From: Pararhodobacter sp.
Lineage (GTDB): Bacteria > Pseudomonadota > Alphaproteobacteria > Rhodobacterales > Rhodobacteraceae
Assembly: GCA_020832805.1 (NCBI GenBank)
Contig: JAFIED010000269.1
Span: 1-33,360 of the forward strand
Length of the DNA: 33,360 nt
Direction of reading: 5' to 3'
Shown: positions 1-9,700 of the stretch, piece by piece
How positions within the stretch are numbered: position 1 is the first letter of the stretch
Layout: each line of letters opens with the position of its first letter
Translations under genes and position numbers: made by a program
Notes under the pieces: model-generated
The model's database searches: none
Told to the model about the DNA's origin: nothing
What the model saw: the letters and a program-made list of their open reading frames with translations, nothing else

Positions 1-1
1 C

Positions 2-143
<142 letters not shown>

Positions 144-151
144 TGACCGTC

Positions 152-550
152 TCAACCGCCTGAATACTCTGCCTCGCTTACCGGTTCGGCCCAGACCACC
201 GACACGCCCTCCAGTGCCTCGTGCACCGCGATATGGCTCATCGCCACATCCGGTGCCGCGCCATGCCAATGCCGCTCATGCGGGGCAAAACGGATCACGT
301 CGCCCGGACCTATCTCTTCGACCGGCCCCCCGTCACGCTGCGCCCGGCCCAGTCCGGATGTCACGATCAACACCTGCCCAAGGGGATGCGTGTGCCAGTT
401 GGTGCGCGCGCCTGGCTCGAACGTGACCAGTGCACCCGCCGCCTGCGCCGGCGGCTCTGCCTGAAACAGCGGGTCCATGCGTACCGTGCCGGTAAACCAG
501 TCTGCAGCGCCGATACCCGAGGGGCGCGTGCCATTGCGTGAGATCTTCAT
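152..550 (-). CDS. Cupin domain protein (small quercetinase/carboxymuconolactone-type cupin)
   Basis: 132 aa; cupin motif [18 protein letters not shown]...[18 protein letters not shown]-like ggagaccagg before ATG. Confidence 0.85.
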   Translation of the reverse strand: MKISRNGTRPSGIGAADWFTGTVRMDPLFQAEPPAQAAGALVTFEPGARTNWHTHPLGQVLIVTSGLGRAQRDGGPVEEIGPGDVIRFAPHERHWHGAAPDVAMSHIAVHEALEGVSVVWAEPVSEAEYSGG

Positions 551-700
551 CCTGGTCTCCTTGCTGACTGCATCGGCAGATCATCACTGAAAAACCGGGC
601 AGCGCAAGCCGGTGCGCCATTCTGCCCGGGCGGTTTCAGCAAGCGCTGGCGTTTGCATGCTGTAGCGGTGTATAAATATGCAGAAAGCGATCGAGGCCTC

Positions 701-1351
701 ATGACCAGCCAGACCGAAACCATTGTGCGTGCCCTTCATGCCCGGATCGATACCGGCGCGCTGAACCCCGGAGACGAGCTTGACGAGGCGGCGCTGGCGG
801 TCGAGTTCGGGGTTTCGCGCACCCCGGTGCGCGAGGCGTTGATGCGGATCGAGGCGACGGGCCTGCTGCGCCGCCTGCCGCGCCGGGGTGCGGTGCTGTT
901 CAAGCCCACGCTGGAGGAATTCCTGGCCATCCTGGAGGTCCATGCCAAGCTGGAGGGGCAGGCGGCCGGCCTGGCGGCCCGGCGGCGCTCAGTGGCCAGC
1001 GTGCAGCGCATCGATGCCGCGGTGACGGCCTGTGCAACGCATCTGGCCGATCTGGGCGAAACCGCGCCCGATGCCTATTACCAGCACAATCTGGCCTTTC
1101 ACGCGGCCGTGGCCGAGGCGGCGGGCAATCCGTTCCTGCTGGATCACATCAAGACGAACGCGCGCAAGCTGATGGCCTATTATCGCGCGCGTTATGCCTA
1201 TGCGGGCTCGATTGCATCATCGGTCGCCGATCACCGCGCCATTGCCGCGCTGATCGCCGCGCGCGACAGTGCCGGCGCGGAAGAGGCGATGCGCCGGCAT
1301 GTGCAGTTTGACCAGGTAACGGCACTGGATCTGCTGACCGCTCTGGGGTGA
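701..1351 (+). CDS. GntR family transcriptional regulator, FadR/FCD subfamily
   Basis: N-terminal wHTH (LDEAALAVEFGVSRTPVREALMRIEATGLLRRLPRRGAVL) followed by helical FCD domain; ATG at 701 preferred over upstream 653. Confidence 0.9.
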   Translation: MTSQTETIVRALHARIDTGALNPGDELDEAALAVEFGVSRTPVREALMRIEATGLLRRLPRRGAVLFKPTLEEFLAILEVHAKLEGQAAGLAARRRSVASVQRIDAAVTACATHLADLGETAPDAYYQHNLAFHAAVAEAAGNPFLLDHIKTNARKLMAYYRARYAYAGSIASSVADHRAIAALIAARDSAGAEEAMRRHVQFDQVTALDLLTALG

Positions 1352-1366
1352 CCCGCGGGACGCATC

Positions 1367-1414
1367 AAGCGCCTTGAAGCAAGGCGCTTGCAACGGCCTT
1401 GATACAAGGCCGTT
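1367..1414. terminator. Two tandem perfect hairpins between convergent gntR and amidotransferase genes
   Basis: aagcgccttg-aag-caaggcgctt (1367-1389) and aacggccttg-ata-caaggccgtt (1392-1414), each with a 10-bp perfect stem. Confidence 0.8.
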
Positions 1415-1439
1415 CCAGCGCATCGCTGCACGCATCGGG

Positions 1440-2150
1440 TCAGGAATGGGCCTGGGCGAAAAAGCTGTGAATCCAGCGTGCCATCAGGGCGCTGTGCTCT
1501 GGCCCCTCCAGCCCCGCGCGGGCCTCTTGCAGCACGGCATCGGGCACCGTGCCGACCAGTTCGCCCAGCAGGTCGTCCATGAACGCGCGCGTGATCTCGG
1601 GATGGTATTGGGTGCTGTAGACCCGCGCGCCCACGGCCATCTGACCGACCGGGCAGCCCGCCGTGCCTCCCAGGACACGCGCGCCGGGCGGGGGCTGCAG
1701 CACCTGTTCGTTATGGGCGGCGTGCAGCGCCATCACGGCAGGGGCATCAACCATCCAGGGGCCGGGGCTGTGGTTCGCCGTTTCGGCCCGGCCCAGCACC
1801 CAGCCCTGCGGGTTCGGCCCCACGCGCCCACCCAGCGCTGTTGCCACCGCCTGATGGCCGAAACAGGCGCCAAAGACCGGCACATCGTCTCTGACCGCTT
1901 GCCGGATCAACGCCTTCAGCCGGGTAATCCAGTCGTCATCATGGTTGACCGATGCCGGGCTGCCCGAGATCATCACCCCGTCGAATCCTTGCAGGGTTTC
2001 GGGGAAAACACCCTCTGCCACGCAGAAATCCGTCAACTGCATCCCGGCTGCGACCGGATGCAGAAGCTGTCGGAACTTTTCGGCTTCGCCAGGGTGGCGC
2101 GCGGCCAGGGCCGAGCGGTCGGTGTTGGCGTCAAGAAAGGCGATATGCAT
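1440..2150 (-). CDS. Class-I glutamine amidotransferase-like protein (GMP synthase-type GATase fold, possible gamma-glutamyl hydrolase)
   Basis: MHIAFLDANTDRSALAARHPGEAEKF...; nucleophile elbow FGACFGHQAVA, catalytic His in YSTQYHPEI. The ORF-track extension to 2912 is antisense to the P450. Confidence 0.88.
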   Translation of the reverse strand: MHIAFLDANTDRSALAARHPGEAEKFRQLLHPVAAGMQLTDFCVAEGVFPETLQGFDGVMISGSPASVNHDDDWITRLKALIRQAVRDDVPVFGACFGHQAVATALGGRVGPNPQGWVLGRAETANHSPGPWMVDAPAVMALHAAHNEQVLQPPPGARVLGGTAGCPVGQMAVGARVYSTQYHPEITRAFMDDLLGELVGTVPDAVLQEARAGLEGPEHSALMARWIHSFFAQAHS

Positions 2151-2164
2151 GAACATTCCGTTTG

Positions 2165-2175
2165 CATAAATTATG
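2165..2175. promoter_or_regulatory. Palindrome CATAA-A-TTATG in the divergent amidotransferase/P450 intergenic region; candidate GntR operator
   Basis: Perfect 5-bp half sites, AT-rich in a high-GC context, in a ~70-bp divergent intergenic region. Confidence 0.4.
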
Positions 2176-2222
2176 ATGGCAAGAATATACATTGTTGGCA
2201 GAGCACGGCAAGAGAGGCCCGC

Positions 2223-3479
2223 ATGACCATCTGGCACCCTGACGATGACGGTTTCGCCGATCTGACCGATCATGACACATTTGCACGCGGCGTGCCGCAT
2301 AATACCTTTTCCCGCCTGCGCCGCGAGGACCCGGTCCACTGGACCGACTGGTCTGCGGGGCAGGGGTTCTGGTCGATCACGCGCCATGCCGACATCGAGG
2401 CGATGAACCGTCAGACCGATCTGTTCTCTTCGGCGCGCGGGATCCGGATGGAGGATCAGAGCTACGAGGAATACCTGGCCCGGCGTACCTTTCAGGAAAC
2501 CGACCCGCCAGAACATACCCAGGTGCGCATGAAGCTGGCAAAGGCCTTTTCGAAACCGGTCATGGCCCTGTTCGAGGATCAGATCCGCGATCTGTGCCAT
2601 GGTATTCTTGACACCGCCCTGGAGCAGGGCAGCTTTGACGCGACCCGCGCCATTGCCCGGCAGTTGCCGATGATGATGCTGGGCCGGATCATGGGCACGC
2701 CGGATGCGGATCTGCCCTGGCTGGTGGAAAAGGGTGATGCGCTGATCGCCAATACCGATCCCGATTTCACGGACCATGTGCTGGACCGCATGGAAACCGA
2801 CGCCTATCGCATGATGCCGTTCAACTCGCCTGCGGGGGCAGAGCTTTATGATTATGCCCAGCGTCTGATGGCTGACAAGACAGCGCGCGGCGATACCGAA
2901 GGCGTGCTGCACCTGATCCTGAAACCCGGCGCCGATGGCGCGGTGATCAGCGAGACGGAGTTCCGCAACTTCTTTTGCCTGCTGGTGGCGGCGGGCAACG
3001 ACACCACGCGCTATTCCATCGCCGCCGGCATTCAGGCGCTATGCCATCAGCCCGAATTGCTGGGCCAGATGCAGGCCGGCACCGTCTGGGATACCGCCGC
3101 CGACGAGATCATTCGCTGGGCCACGCCGGCACTTTACTTCCGCCGCACCGCCACGCGCGATGTCGATCTGCACGGCAAGACGATCCGCGAAGGGGACAAG
3201 GTTCTGTACTGGTTCGCCAGTGCAAACCGGGATGAGGCGATGTTTGACCAGCCTTTCCGCGTGAATCTGGCGCGCAGTCCCAACCGGCATCTCAGCTTCG
3301 GGCAGGGCGGGCCGCATGTGTGCCTGGGCATGCATCTGGCACGGTTGGAAGTGCGGGTCCTGTTTCAGGAACTGGCAAAACGCATCAAGACGATCGAGCC
3401 CGCGGGGCCGCACAGGTTCCTGCGGTCGAATTTCGTGGGCGGGATCAAGGAACTGCCGGTTCGCATCGAACGCGCCTGA
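2223..3479 (+). CDS. Cytochrome P450
   Basis: 418 aa; I-helix AAGNDTTR, K-helix region DEIIRWATPALYFRRTA, heme loop FGQGGPHVCLGMHLARLE. Confidence 0.95.
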   Translation: MTIWHPDDDGFADLTDHDTFARGVPHNTFSRLRREDPVHWTDWSAGQGFWSITRHADIEAMNRQTDLFSSARGIRMEDQSYEEYLARRTFQETDPPEHTQVRMKLAKAFSKPVMALFEDQIRDLCHGILDTALEQGSFDATRAIARQLPMMMLGRIMGTPDADLPWLVEKGDALIANTDPDFTDHVLDRMETDAYRMMPFNSPAGAELYDYAQRLMADKTARGDTEGVLHLILKPGADGAVISETEFRNFFCLLVAAGNDTTRYSIAAGIQALCHQPELLGQMQAGTVWDTAADEIIRWATPALYFRRTATRDVDLHGKTIREGDKVLYWFASANRDEAMFDQPFRVNLARSPNRHLSFGQGGPHVCLGMHLARLEVRVLFQELAKRIKTIEPAGPHRFLRSNFVGGIKELPVRIERA

Positions 3480-3553
3480 AACGGCGCCGCGTCAGGGAAC
3501 AACCAAGGGGCCGGCAGATCCAGCCTGGCCGAAAAACCAACAGGGACAGTATC

Positions 3554-4846
3554 ATGCGCGACAGGCTTCGCTCTTTCTTTTGCGATCATCTTTCCATCAT
3601 GCGGGGCAAGGTACTGCCCGAAGAAAAGATCGGCAGCGGCTATACCCGCTTTGCCCAGCCGAATTTCGCGGTCCATTACGATAAGGACCTGATCATCGAC
3701 GCACCCGGCACCAACTGCATGAACGGACTGCCGGATATGGAACTGCGCTGGCAGGCGCGCGATATCCGACAGGGCTGGGAACCACACACACGGGTGGTTG
3801 TCGGCGATCTGTTCGACCGCGACGGCGCGCCGGTGGCCGTGGCCGGACGCCACGCGCTGCGCCGGGCAGTGGCCGACTGGCAGAAACACGGGCTGACCCC
3901 GGTGGTGGGGCTGGAACTGGAATGCTATGCCTTTACCCGCGCCGAGGATGGCAGCCTGCAGCCCTATGACACACCGGGCGCGGCGGTCTATGGCACCGGT
4001 CCCTTTGCCGATCCGCTGGGCTTCATGGATGCCATCTGGGAGGCGGCCGAAATGGCCGGCTTCCGTCTGGCGCTGATGACCACGGAATACGATGCGCCGC
4101 AGTTCGAATTCACGCTGTGGCATGACGAGGCGCTGCGCGCGGTCGATGATCTGGTCCTGTTTCGCCTGATGGCGCGCGAGATCGCGTTGAAAAAGGGCGT
4201 TCTGCTGACCTTTCTGCCGAAACCCGTGCCGGAAACCGGTGGCTCGGGCCTGCATGTCAATCTTTCCTTTACCGATGGTGCGGGCAACAATGCGCTGTCG
4301 GACAGCCCCGATACCGGGGCCGAGACCATGAACGCCCTGTCGGCGGGCTGTGTGGCGGGGTGGCTGCATCATCATCGTGGGCTTGCCGGGCTGATTGCGC
4401 CCTCGGTCAATTCCTATGCGCGGCTGCAACCGGCCTCGATGTCGGGGTATTGGCGCAACTGGGCGGTCGATCATCGGGGCGTGACCGTGCGCGTGGCGGG
4501 CGAGCCGGGGGCAAAGGCGCGGCTGGAACATCGCATGGCCGATGCCAGCGCCAATCCCTATACGGCCGTTGCCGCCGTTCTGCAGGCTGCGCGGCTGGGC
4601 TATGAAGGGCGCTATGCGCTGCCGCCGGTCGAGGCGGGTGATTGCTTTACCGGCCAGGATGCCAGCGACGGCACCGCCGACAGCCTGACGGGCGCCCTGG
4701 ACGATCTGCAGGCCGATACCGCCCTGCGGGAGGCGGTGGGTACCGATCTGTGCGCCCATCATATCCACATGAAGCGTGTCGAGATCGACAAGACAAAGGG
4801 CATGGATGCCCGGGCGCTGCGTGATTTCTACATCTGGTTCATCTGA
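3554..4846 (+). CDS. Glutamine synthetase family protein (GS-like gamma-glutamyl-amine ligase candidate)
   Basis: 430 aa; GLELECYAF, APQFEFTLWHDEAL, GSGLHVNLSF, VRVAGEPGAKARLEHRMADASANPYTAVAAVL are GS catalytic-domain signatures. Confidence 0.9.
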   Translation: MRDRLRSFFCDHLSIMRGKVLPEEKIGSGYTRFAQPNFAVHYDKDLIIDAPGTNCMNGLPDMELRWQARDIRQGWEPHTRVVVGDLFDRDGAPVAVAGRHALRRAVADWQKHGLTPVVGLELECYAFTRAEDGSLQPYDTPGAAVYGTGPFADPLGFMDAIWEAAEMAGFRLALMTTEYDAPQFEFTLWHDEALRAVDDLVLFRLMAREIALKKGVLLTFLPKPVPETGGSGLHVNLSFTDGAGNNALSDSPDTGAETMNALSAGCVAGWLHHHRGLAGLIAPSVNSYARLQPASMSGYWRNWAVDHRGVTVRVAGEPGAKARLEHRMADASANPYTAVAAVLQAARLGYEGRYALPPVEAGDCFTGQDASDGTADSLTGALDDLQADTALREAVGTDLCAHHIHMKRVEIDKTKGMDARALRDFYIWFI

Positions 4847-4858
4847 GGGGCGCGCGAC

Positions 4859-5173
4859 ATGAAGGCCAGCTGGATATTACCCGACGGGCGGCGCGTGGAG
4901 GCCCAGGTGCAGCACGGGCGCAGCCTGATGGAAGGCGCGGTCATGGCGAATGTGCCCGGTGTGATCGGCGAATGCGGTGGCACGCTGAGCTGCGCCACCT
5001 GCCATGTGCTGGTCGATGCGGCCTGGCAGGACAAGGTCGAGGCGATCAGCGATTACGAAGACGCCATGCTGGATGCCACCGAGGCACCGCGGCAAGCCAA
5101 CTCGCGCCTGTCCTGCCAGATCTTTGCTGCCGATGACCTGGACGGCATCGTGCTCAGGGTGCCAGGGGCATAA
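4859..5173 (+). CDS. [2Fe-2S] ferredoxin, putidaredoxin/adrenodoxin type
   Basis: 104 aa; GECGGTLSCATCHVLVD...SRLSCQIFA cysteine pattern; 13 bp downstream of the GS-like gene. Confidence 0.9.
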   Translation: MKASWILPDGRRVEAQVQHGRSLMEGAVMANVPGVIGECGGTLSCATCHVLVDAAWQDKVEAISDYEDAMLDATEAPRQANSRLSCQIFAADDLDGIVLRVPGA

Positions 5174-5180
5174 ACCCTGA

Positions 5181-5217
5181 CTGTTTCCGGCGGCTTGCCC
5201 CGGTAGCCCGGAAACAG
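5181..5217 (+). terminator. Hairpin downstream of ferredoxin gene
   Basis: ctgtttccgg ... ccggaaacag, perfect 10-bp stem, 17-nt loop, 8 bp after the stop codon. Confidence 0.6.
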
Positions 5218-5406
5218 GGCAAACCTGCTCCGGATTGCCCGGATCGGGAAGTTTTTCTGACGATAACGGAAAAGACATCCCGTCACTTGTGGCTTTTCAC
5301 ATGCTAAGAGATAGTATCACCGTGACCGGCGCGACGGAAACGCGGCACCGGGACGTTATTCTATGCATTGGCCCAAACGCAGGGGCGCCAGGATGGGACG
5401 GATGAC

Positions 5407-6633
5407 ATGCGGCTGATCGGTCGGATCATCGGGCAGGCGGTCGGGCTTGTCGTTGTGCTGACGATCGGCATTGTTGCCTGGGCGATCTGGTTGCCCTCCT
5501 CGCATCCGCTGCTGGATCGCGTGGGCTTGCTGTCGCCATTGCAGCGTGCCGGTGTGCCCCTGGCGGCAGCACCAGAGGCGGCCGGCGGTGGCCGCGGTGG
5601 GCCGCCGGGCGGCTTTGCGCGCGGTCCCGCGGCCGTGATCGTCGAACCGGCCGACAGCGCCGCATTGCAGGACAGGATTGCCGCCATCGGCACCGGGGCC
5701 GCGCTGCGGTCGGTCGTCGTGGCGCCCGAGGCCGCCGGCCGGGTGGTCGAGGTCGTGGTCAGCCCGGGCGCCTATGTCGAGGCAGGCGAGCTTTTGCTGC
5801 GTCTTGACAGCGCCGCAGAGGAGATTGCGCGCGACCGGGCGCAGATCACCCTGGAGGAAGCGCAGGAAACCGCGCGCCGGGTCGAACGGTTGCGCGAATC
5901 CGGCACCGCCAGCGAAGTGCAGCTGCGCGACGCGTCGCTGGCCCTGCGCAATGCCGAACTGGGCCTGCGCCAGGCAGAACTTGACCTCAGCCGCAGGCGG
6001 GTCGATGCACCGATTTCAGGCTGGATCGGCTTGCTGGATGTCGAGGTCGGGGCGCAGCTTTCCACCACCAGCCAGCTTGCCCGTATCGATGACCGTTCGG
6101 CACTGCTGGTCGATTTTCGCGTGCCCGAACGGATGGTGGGCCGCTTGCGGCCGGGTGACCCGCTGGTGCTGACCCCGCTGGCCCGCCGCGACATGGCGGT
6201 CGAGGGTCATGTGCGCGTGATCGACAGCCGGGTCGATGAAACGGCGCGCAACCTGCGCATCCAGGCCGAGATTCCGAACGAGGATGATTTTCTGCGCGCC
6301 GGCATGGCCTTTGCCATCGAGATGAACTTCACCGGAGACACGCTCCCCGCGGTCGATCCGCTGGCCATTCAATGGAGCGCCGAGGGTTCGTTCGTCTGGG
6401 CCGTGCGTGACGGGCGCGCCGAACGCGTGCCAGTGCGCATTGCGCAGCGTAGCGGTAACCGCGTGCTGCTGCGCGGCGCATTGGAACCGGGCGAAAGCAT
6501 TGTGCTGGAGGGGGTGCAGAACCTGCGACCCGGCGCCGAGGTGGACCCCCGCACGCGCGAGCAGGCACGACCAAACGGTGCGGGGGGTGATGACGCGCAG
6601 GCGCGTGCGCGCCCCGAACCCTCCGAGACGTGA
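5407..6633 (+). CDS. RND efflux transporter periplasmic adaptor (MFP/HlyD family)
   Basis: N-terminal TM, barrel-sandwich (VVAPEAAGRVVEVVVSPGAYVEAGELLLRLDS), coiled coil, beta-barrel; followed by RND pump. Confidence 0.9.
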   Translation: MRLIGRIIGQAVGLVVVLTIGIVAWAIWLPSSHPLLDRVGLLSPLQRAGVPLAAAPEAAGGGRGGPPGGFARGPAAVIVEPADSAALQDRIAAIGTGAALRSVVVAPEAAGRVVEVVVSPGAYVEAGELLLRLDSAAEEIARDRAQITLEEAQETARRVERLRESGTASEVQLRDASLALRNAELGLRQAELDLSRRRVDAPISGWIGLLDVEVGAQLSTTSQLARIDDRSALLVDFRVPERMVGRLRPGDPLVLTPLARRDMAVEGHVRVIDSRVDETARNLRIQAEIPNEDDFLRAGMAFAIEMNFTGDTLPAVDPLAIQWSAEGSFVWAVRDGRAERVPVRIAQRSGNRVLLRGALEPGESIVLEGVQNLRPGAEVDPRTREQARPNGAGGDDAQARARPEPSET

Positions 6634-6713
6634 TGAGCCCCCGATCCGGAAAGCGGCACCGCCGGCTGCCGACAGGATCGCCCGACTGGCCGCCGCGATG
6701 ACAGGAAGACTTG

Positions 6714-9700
6714 ATGACCAGCCCGGTTACTGACGCAAGGACAGAAAACAGCGCGCCTGCCGCTGCGGACAGCGACGAGAACGCCGGCGAAAGCGCCATC
6801 GAGGCGCAGCGTTCCGGCACCGCGCTGTTCATTCGCCGGCCCATTCTGGCCTTTGTGCTGAATGCGCTGATCGTCATTGCCGGTCTGGCGGGGCTTTACG
6901 GCGCCGAGGTACGCGAACTGCCCGATGTCGACCGCCCGGTTGTCACGGTTACAACGAATTTCCCGGGTGCCGGCCCGCAAACCATTGACCGCGAACTGAC
7001 CAGCACCATCGAGGGCGCAGTGGGCCGGGTGTCTGGCGTTCGCGCAATCTCGTCGGAATCACGTTTCGGCCGCAGCCAGGTGACGGTCGAATTCGACGAC
7101 AATGTCGATATCGACGTGGCCGCGACCGATATCCGCGATGCCATCGGCCGTGTTCGCAACAACCTGCCCGACGACATTCAGGAACCGCGCATCGTCAAGG
7201 CCGATGCCAATGCCGACGCGGTCATGCGTATCGGCGTCACCTCCTCGGGCCGGTCGGTGCAGGATCTGACACGGCTGGTACAGGATGTGGTCGAAGACCG
7301 GCTGATCTCGGCCCCCGGCGTGGCGGATCTGCAGGTCTTCGGGGGCCGCGATGCCGTGTTTCGCGTGGATGTCGACATGCAGGAACTGGCCAGCCGCGGC
7401 CTCAGCCTGGCCAATATTCGCAATACGCTGCGCAATGTGTCGTTCGATGTGCCGGCAGGGCAGTTGGCCACCGATCTGCAATCGATCTTCGTGCGCACCA
7501 CCGCCACGGTCGAAACGCCAGAGGATTTCGAGGCGCTGGTCGTGCGTGGCCAGACCCTGCTGGGCGATGTGGCGCAGGTGACCCTGGGGCCGGCACCCGG
7601 CGAAAGCATCCTGCGCGCCAACGGGCAAAGCGGCATCGGCATCGGCATCATCCGGCAGGCAACGTCGAACACGCTGGACATTTCCGATGCCGTGCGCGCC
7701 GTCATCGACGATCTGCAGGGTATTCTGCCCGATGACGTGCGGATCTTCGTCACCTCGGACGAGGCAACATTCGTGCGCGGCGCCATTACAGAGGTGGTCA
7801 AGACGCTGGGCATGGCGCTGCTGATCGTGGTTGGCATCATCTATCTGTTCCTGCGTGATGCGCGTGCCACGCTGATCCCGGCGCTGACCCTGCCCGTGGC
7901 CCTGATCGGCACATTGGCAGCCATCTGGCTGGCCGGTTTCTCGGTCAATGTGCTGACACTTCTGGCGCTGGTGCTGGCCACGGGCCTGGTGGTCGATGAC
8001 GCCATCGTGGTGCTGGAAAACATCGTGCGCCGCCGGGGGCAGGGCATGGGCGCGCGTGCCGCCGCCGTTCTGGGCACCCGGCAGGTGTTCTTTGCCGTAG
8101 TCACCACCACCGCCACGCTGGCGGCCGTCTTCGTGCCGCTGTCCTTCCTGCCCGGTCAGACCGGGGGCCTGTTCCGCGAATTCGGCTTTACGCTGGCCAT
8201 GGCCGTGCTGATTTCCTCGGTGGTGGCGCTGACGCTGTGTCCGGTGCTGGCCAGCCGGTTGCTGCGCCCCATGCCCGACACACCGCCCCGCGGTCCGATG
8301 GTCTGGCTGGGTGACCGGCTGGCCGGGCTTTATGCGATCAGCCTGCGCGCGGCGCTGGCGCAACCGGCGGCAGTTGTTGCGGCGGCGGCGCTGTTCGGGG
8401 TGACGGCGCTGTTGCTGACCACGCAGATTCGTCAGGAACTGACCCCGCGAGAGGATCGCGCCGTGGCGCTGCTGTCGATCAGCGCGCCGCAGGGTGTATC
8501 GCTTGATTACCTGAACCAGCGGATGCAGGACATCGAGGCGCTGGTCGCCCCGCTGCAAGCCTCTGGCGAAGTGACCAACCTGTTTTCGATCGTCGGCACC
8601 GGCGGGCGGGCCAACCGGGGCTTCATGGTGCTGACCCTGGCGCCCTGGGATGAACGCGCGCGCAGCCAGGATCAGATCGTCGGACAGATCAACGCGGGGC
8701 TGCGCCAGATCGTCGGCGTGCAGGCCTTTGCCATCCAGCCCAACTCGTTGCGCATTCGGGGTGCGGGGCGCGGGTTGCGGTTTGCGCTGGTGGGCGAAAG
8801 CTATGAATCGCTGGCCCGGCAGGCCGAGGCGCTGGTCGACCGGATGCGCGAGAACCCGGCATTCGGGCAGGCGCAGCTCAGTTTCGACACCACGCAGCCC
8901 CAGCGGTTCATCGAGGTCGATCGCCGCGCGGCTTCGGATCTGGGTATCCAGATCGACGGGTTGGCCGAAGCGCTGCAAGCGGTGCTGGACGGGCGGTCAC
9001 TGGGCAGCATCTTCATCGAGGATCGAAGCTTCGATATCACCATGCTGTCCACCGGCAACCCGGTCCGCGATCCGGGCGATCTGGAACGGGTCTTCGTGAT
9101 GGCCTCGAACGGGCAGATGCAGCCGCTGTCGGCCTTTGTCACGCTGGAGGAACGTGCCACGGCACCGGAACTGACGCGCGAGGCCCAGATGCGGGCGGTC
9201 GAGATCACGGCACCGCTTACCCCCGATTTCGCGCTGGGCGATGCCTTGGCCGAGGTGCAGCGCCTTTCGGGCGACCTGCTGGAACCGGGAACGCGCGTCG
9301 TGCCGCTGGCCGAGGCGACAACGCTGGATGAAACAACCTCGGGGCTGCTGATCACCTTCGGCTTTGCCCTGCTGGTCGTTTTCCTGGTCCTGTCGGCACA
9401 GTTCGAAAGCTTCGTCTCGGCGGTGGTGGTGATGGCCACGGTACCCCTGGGGCTGGCCTGCGCGATCTTCGCGCTGATCCTGACGGGGGGCAGCCTGAAT
9501 GTGTATTCGCAGATCGGTCTGGTATTGCTTGTGGGGATCATGGCCAAGAACGGCATCCTGATCGTCGAATTCGCCAACCAGCTGCGCGACCGGGGTGCCT
9601 CGGTCGCCGAAGCGGCCTATGGCGCGGCGACGATCCGTCTGCGGCCGGTGATGATGACCATGGCCTCGACCGTGCTGGGCGGGGTGCCGCTGGTCATGTC

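Noticed and set aside
1374-2222. N-terminal extension of the P450 ORF (701-aa ORF from 1374)
   Set aside because: Runs antisense through the amidotransferase gene; the P450 starts at ATG 2223, where P450-like sequence begins.
2151-2912. N-terminal extension of the amidotransferase ORF (490-aa ORF)
   Set aside because: Antisense to the P450; homology-like sequence begins at MHIAFLDAN (2150).
3365-4768. 467-aa minus-strand ORF
   Set aside because: Antisense shadow of the GS-like gene.
7059-8978. 639-aa minus-strand ORF
   Set aside because: Antisense to the RND permease; H/Q/R-rich with no recognisable domain.
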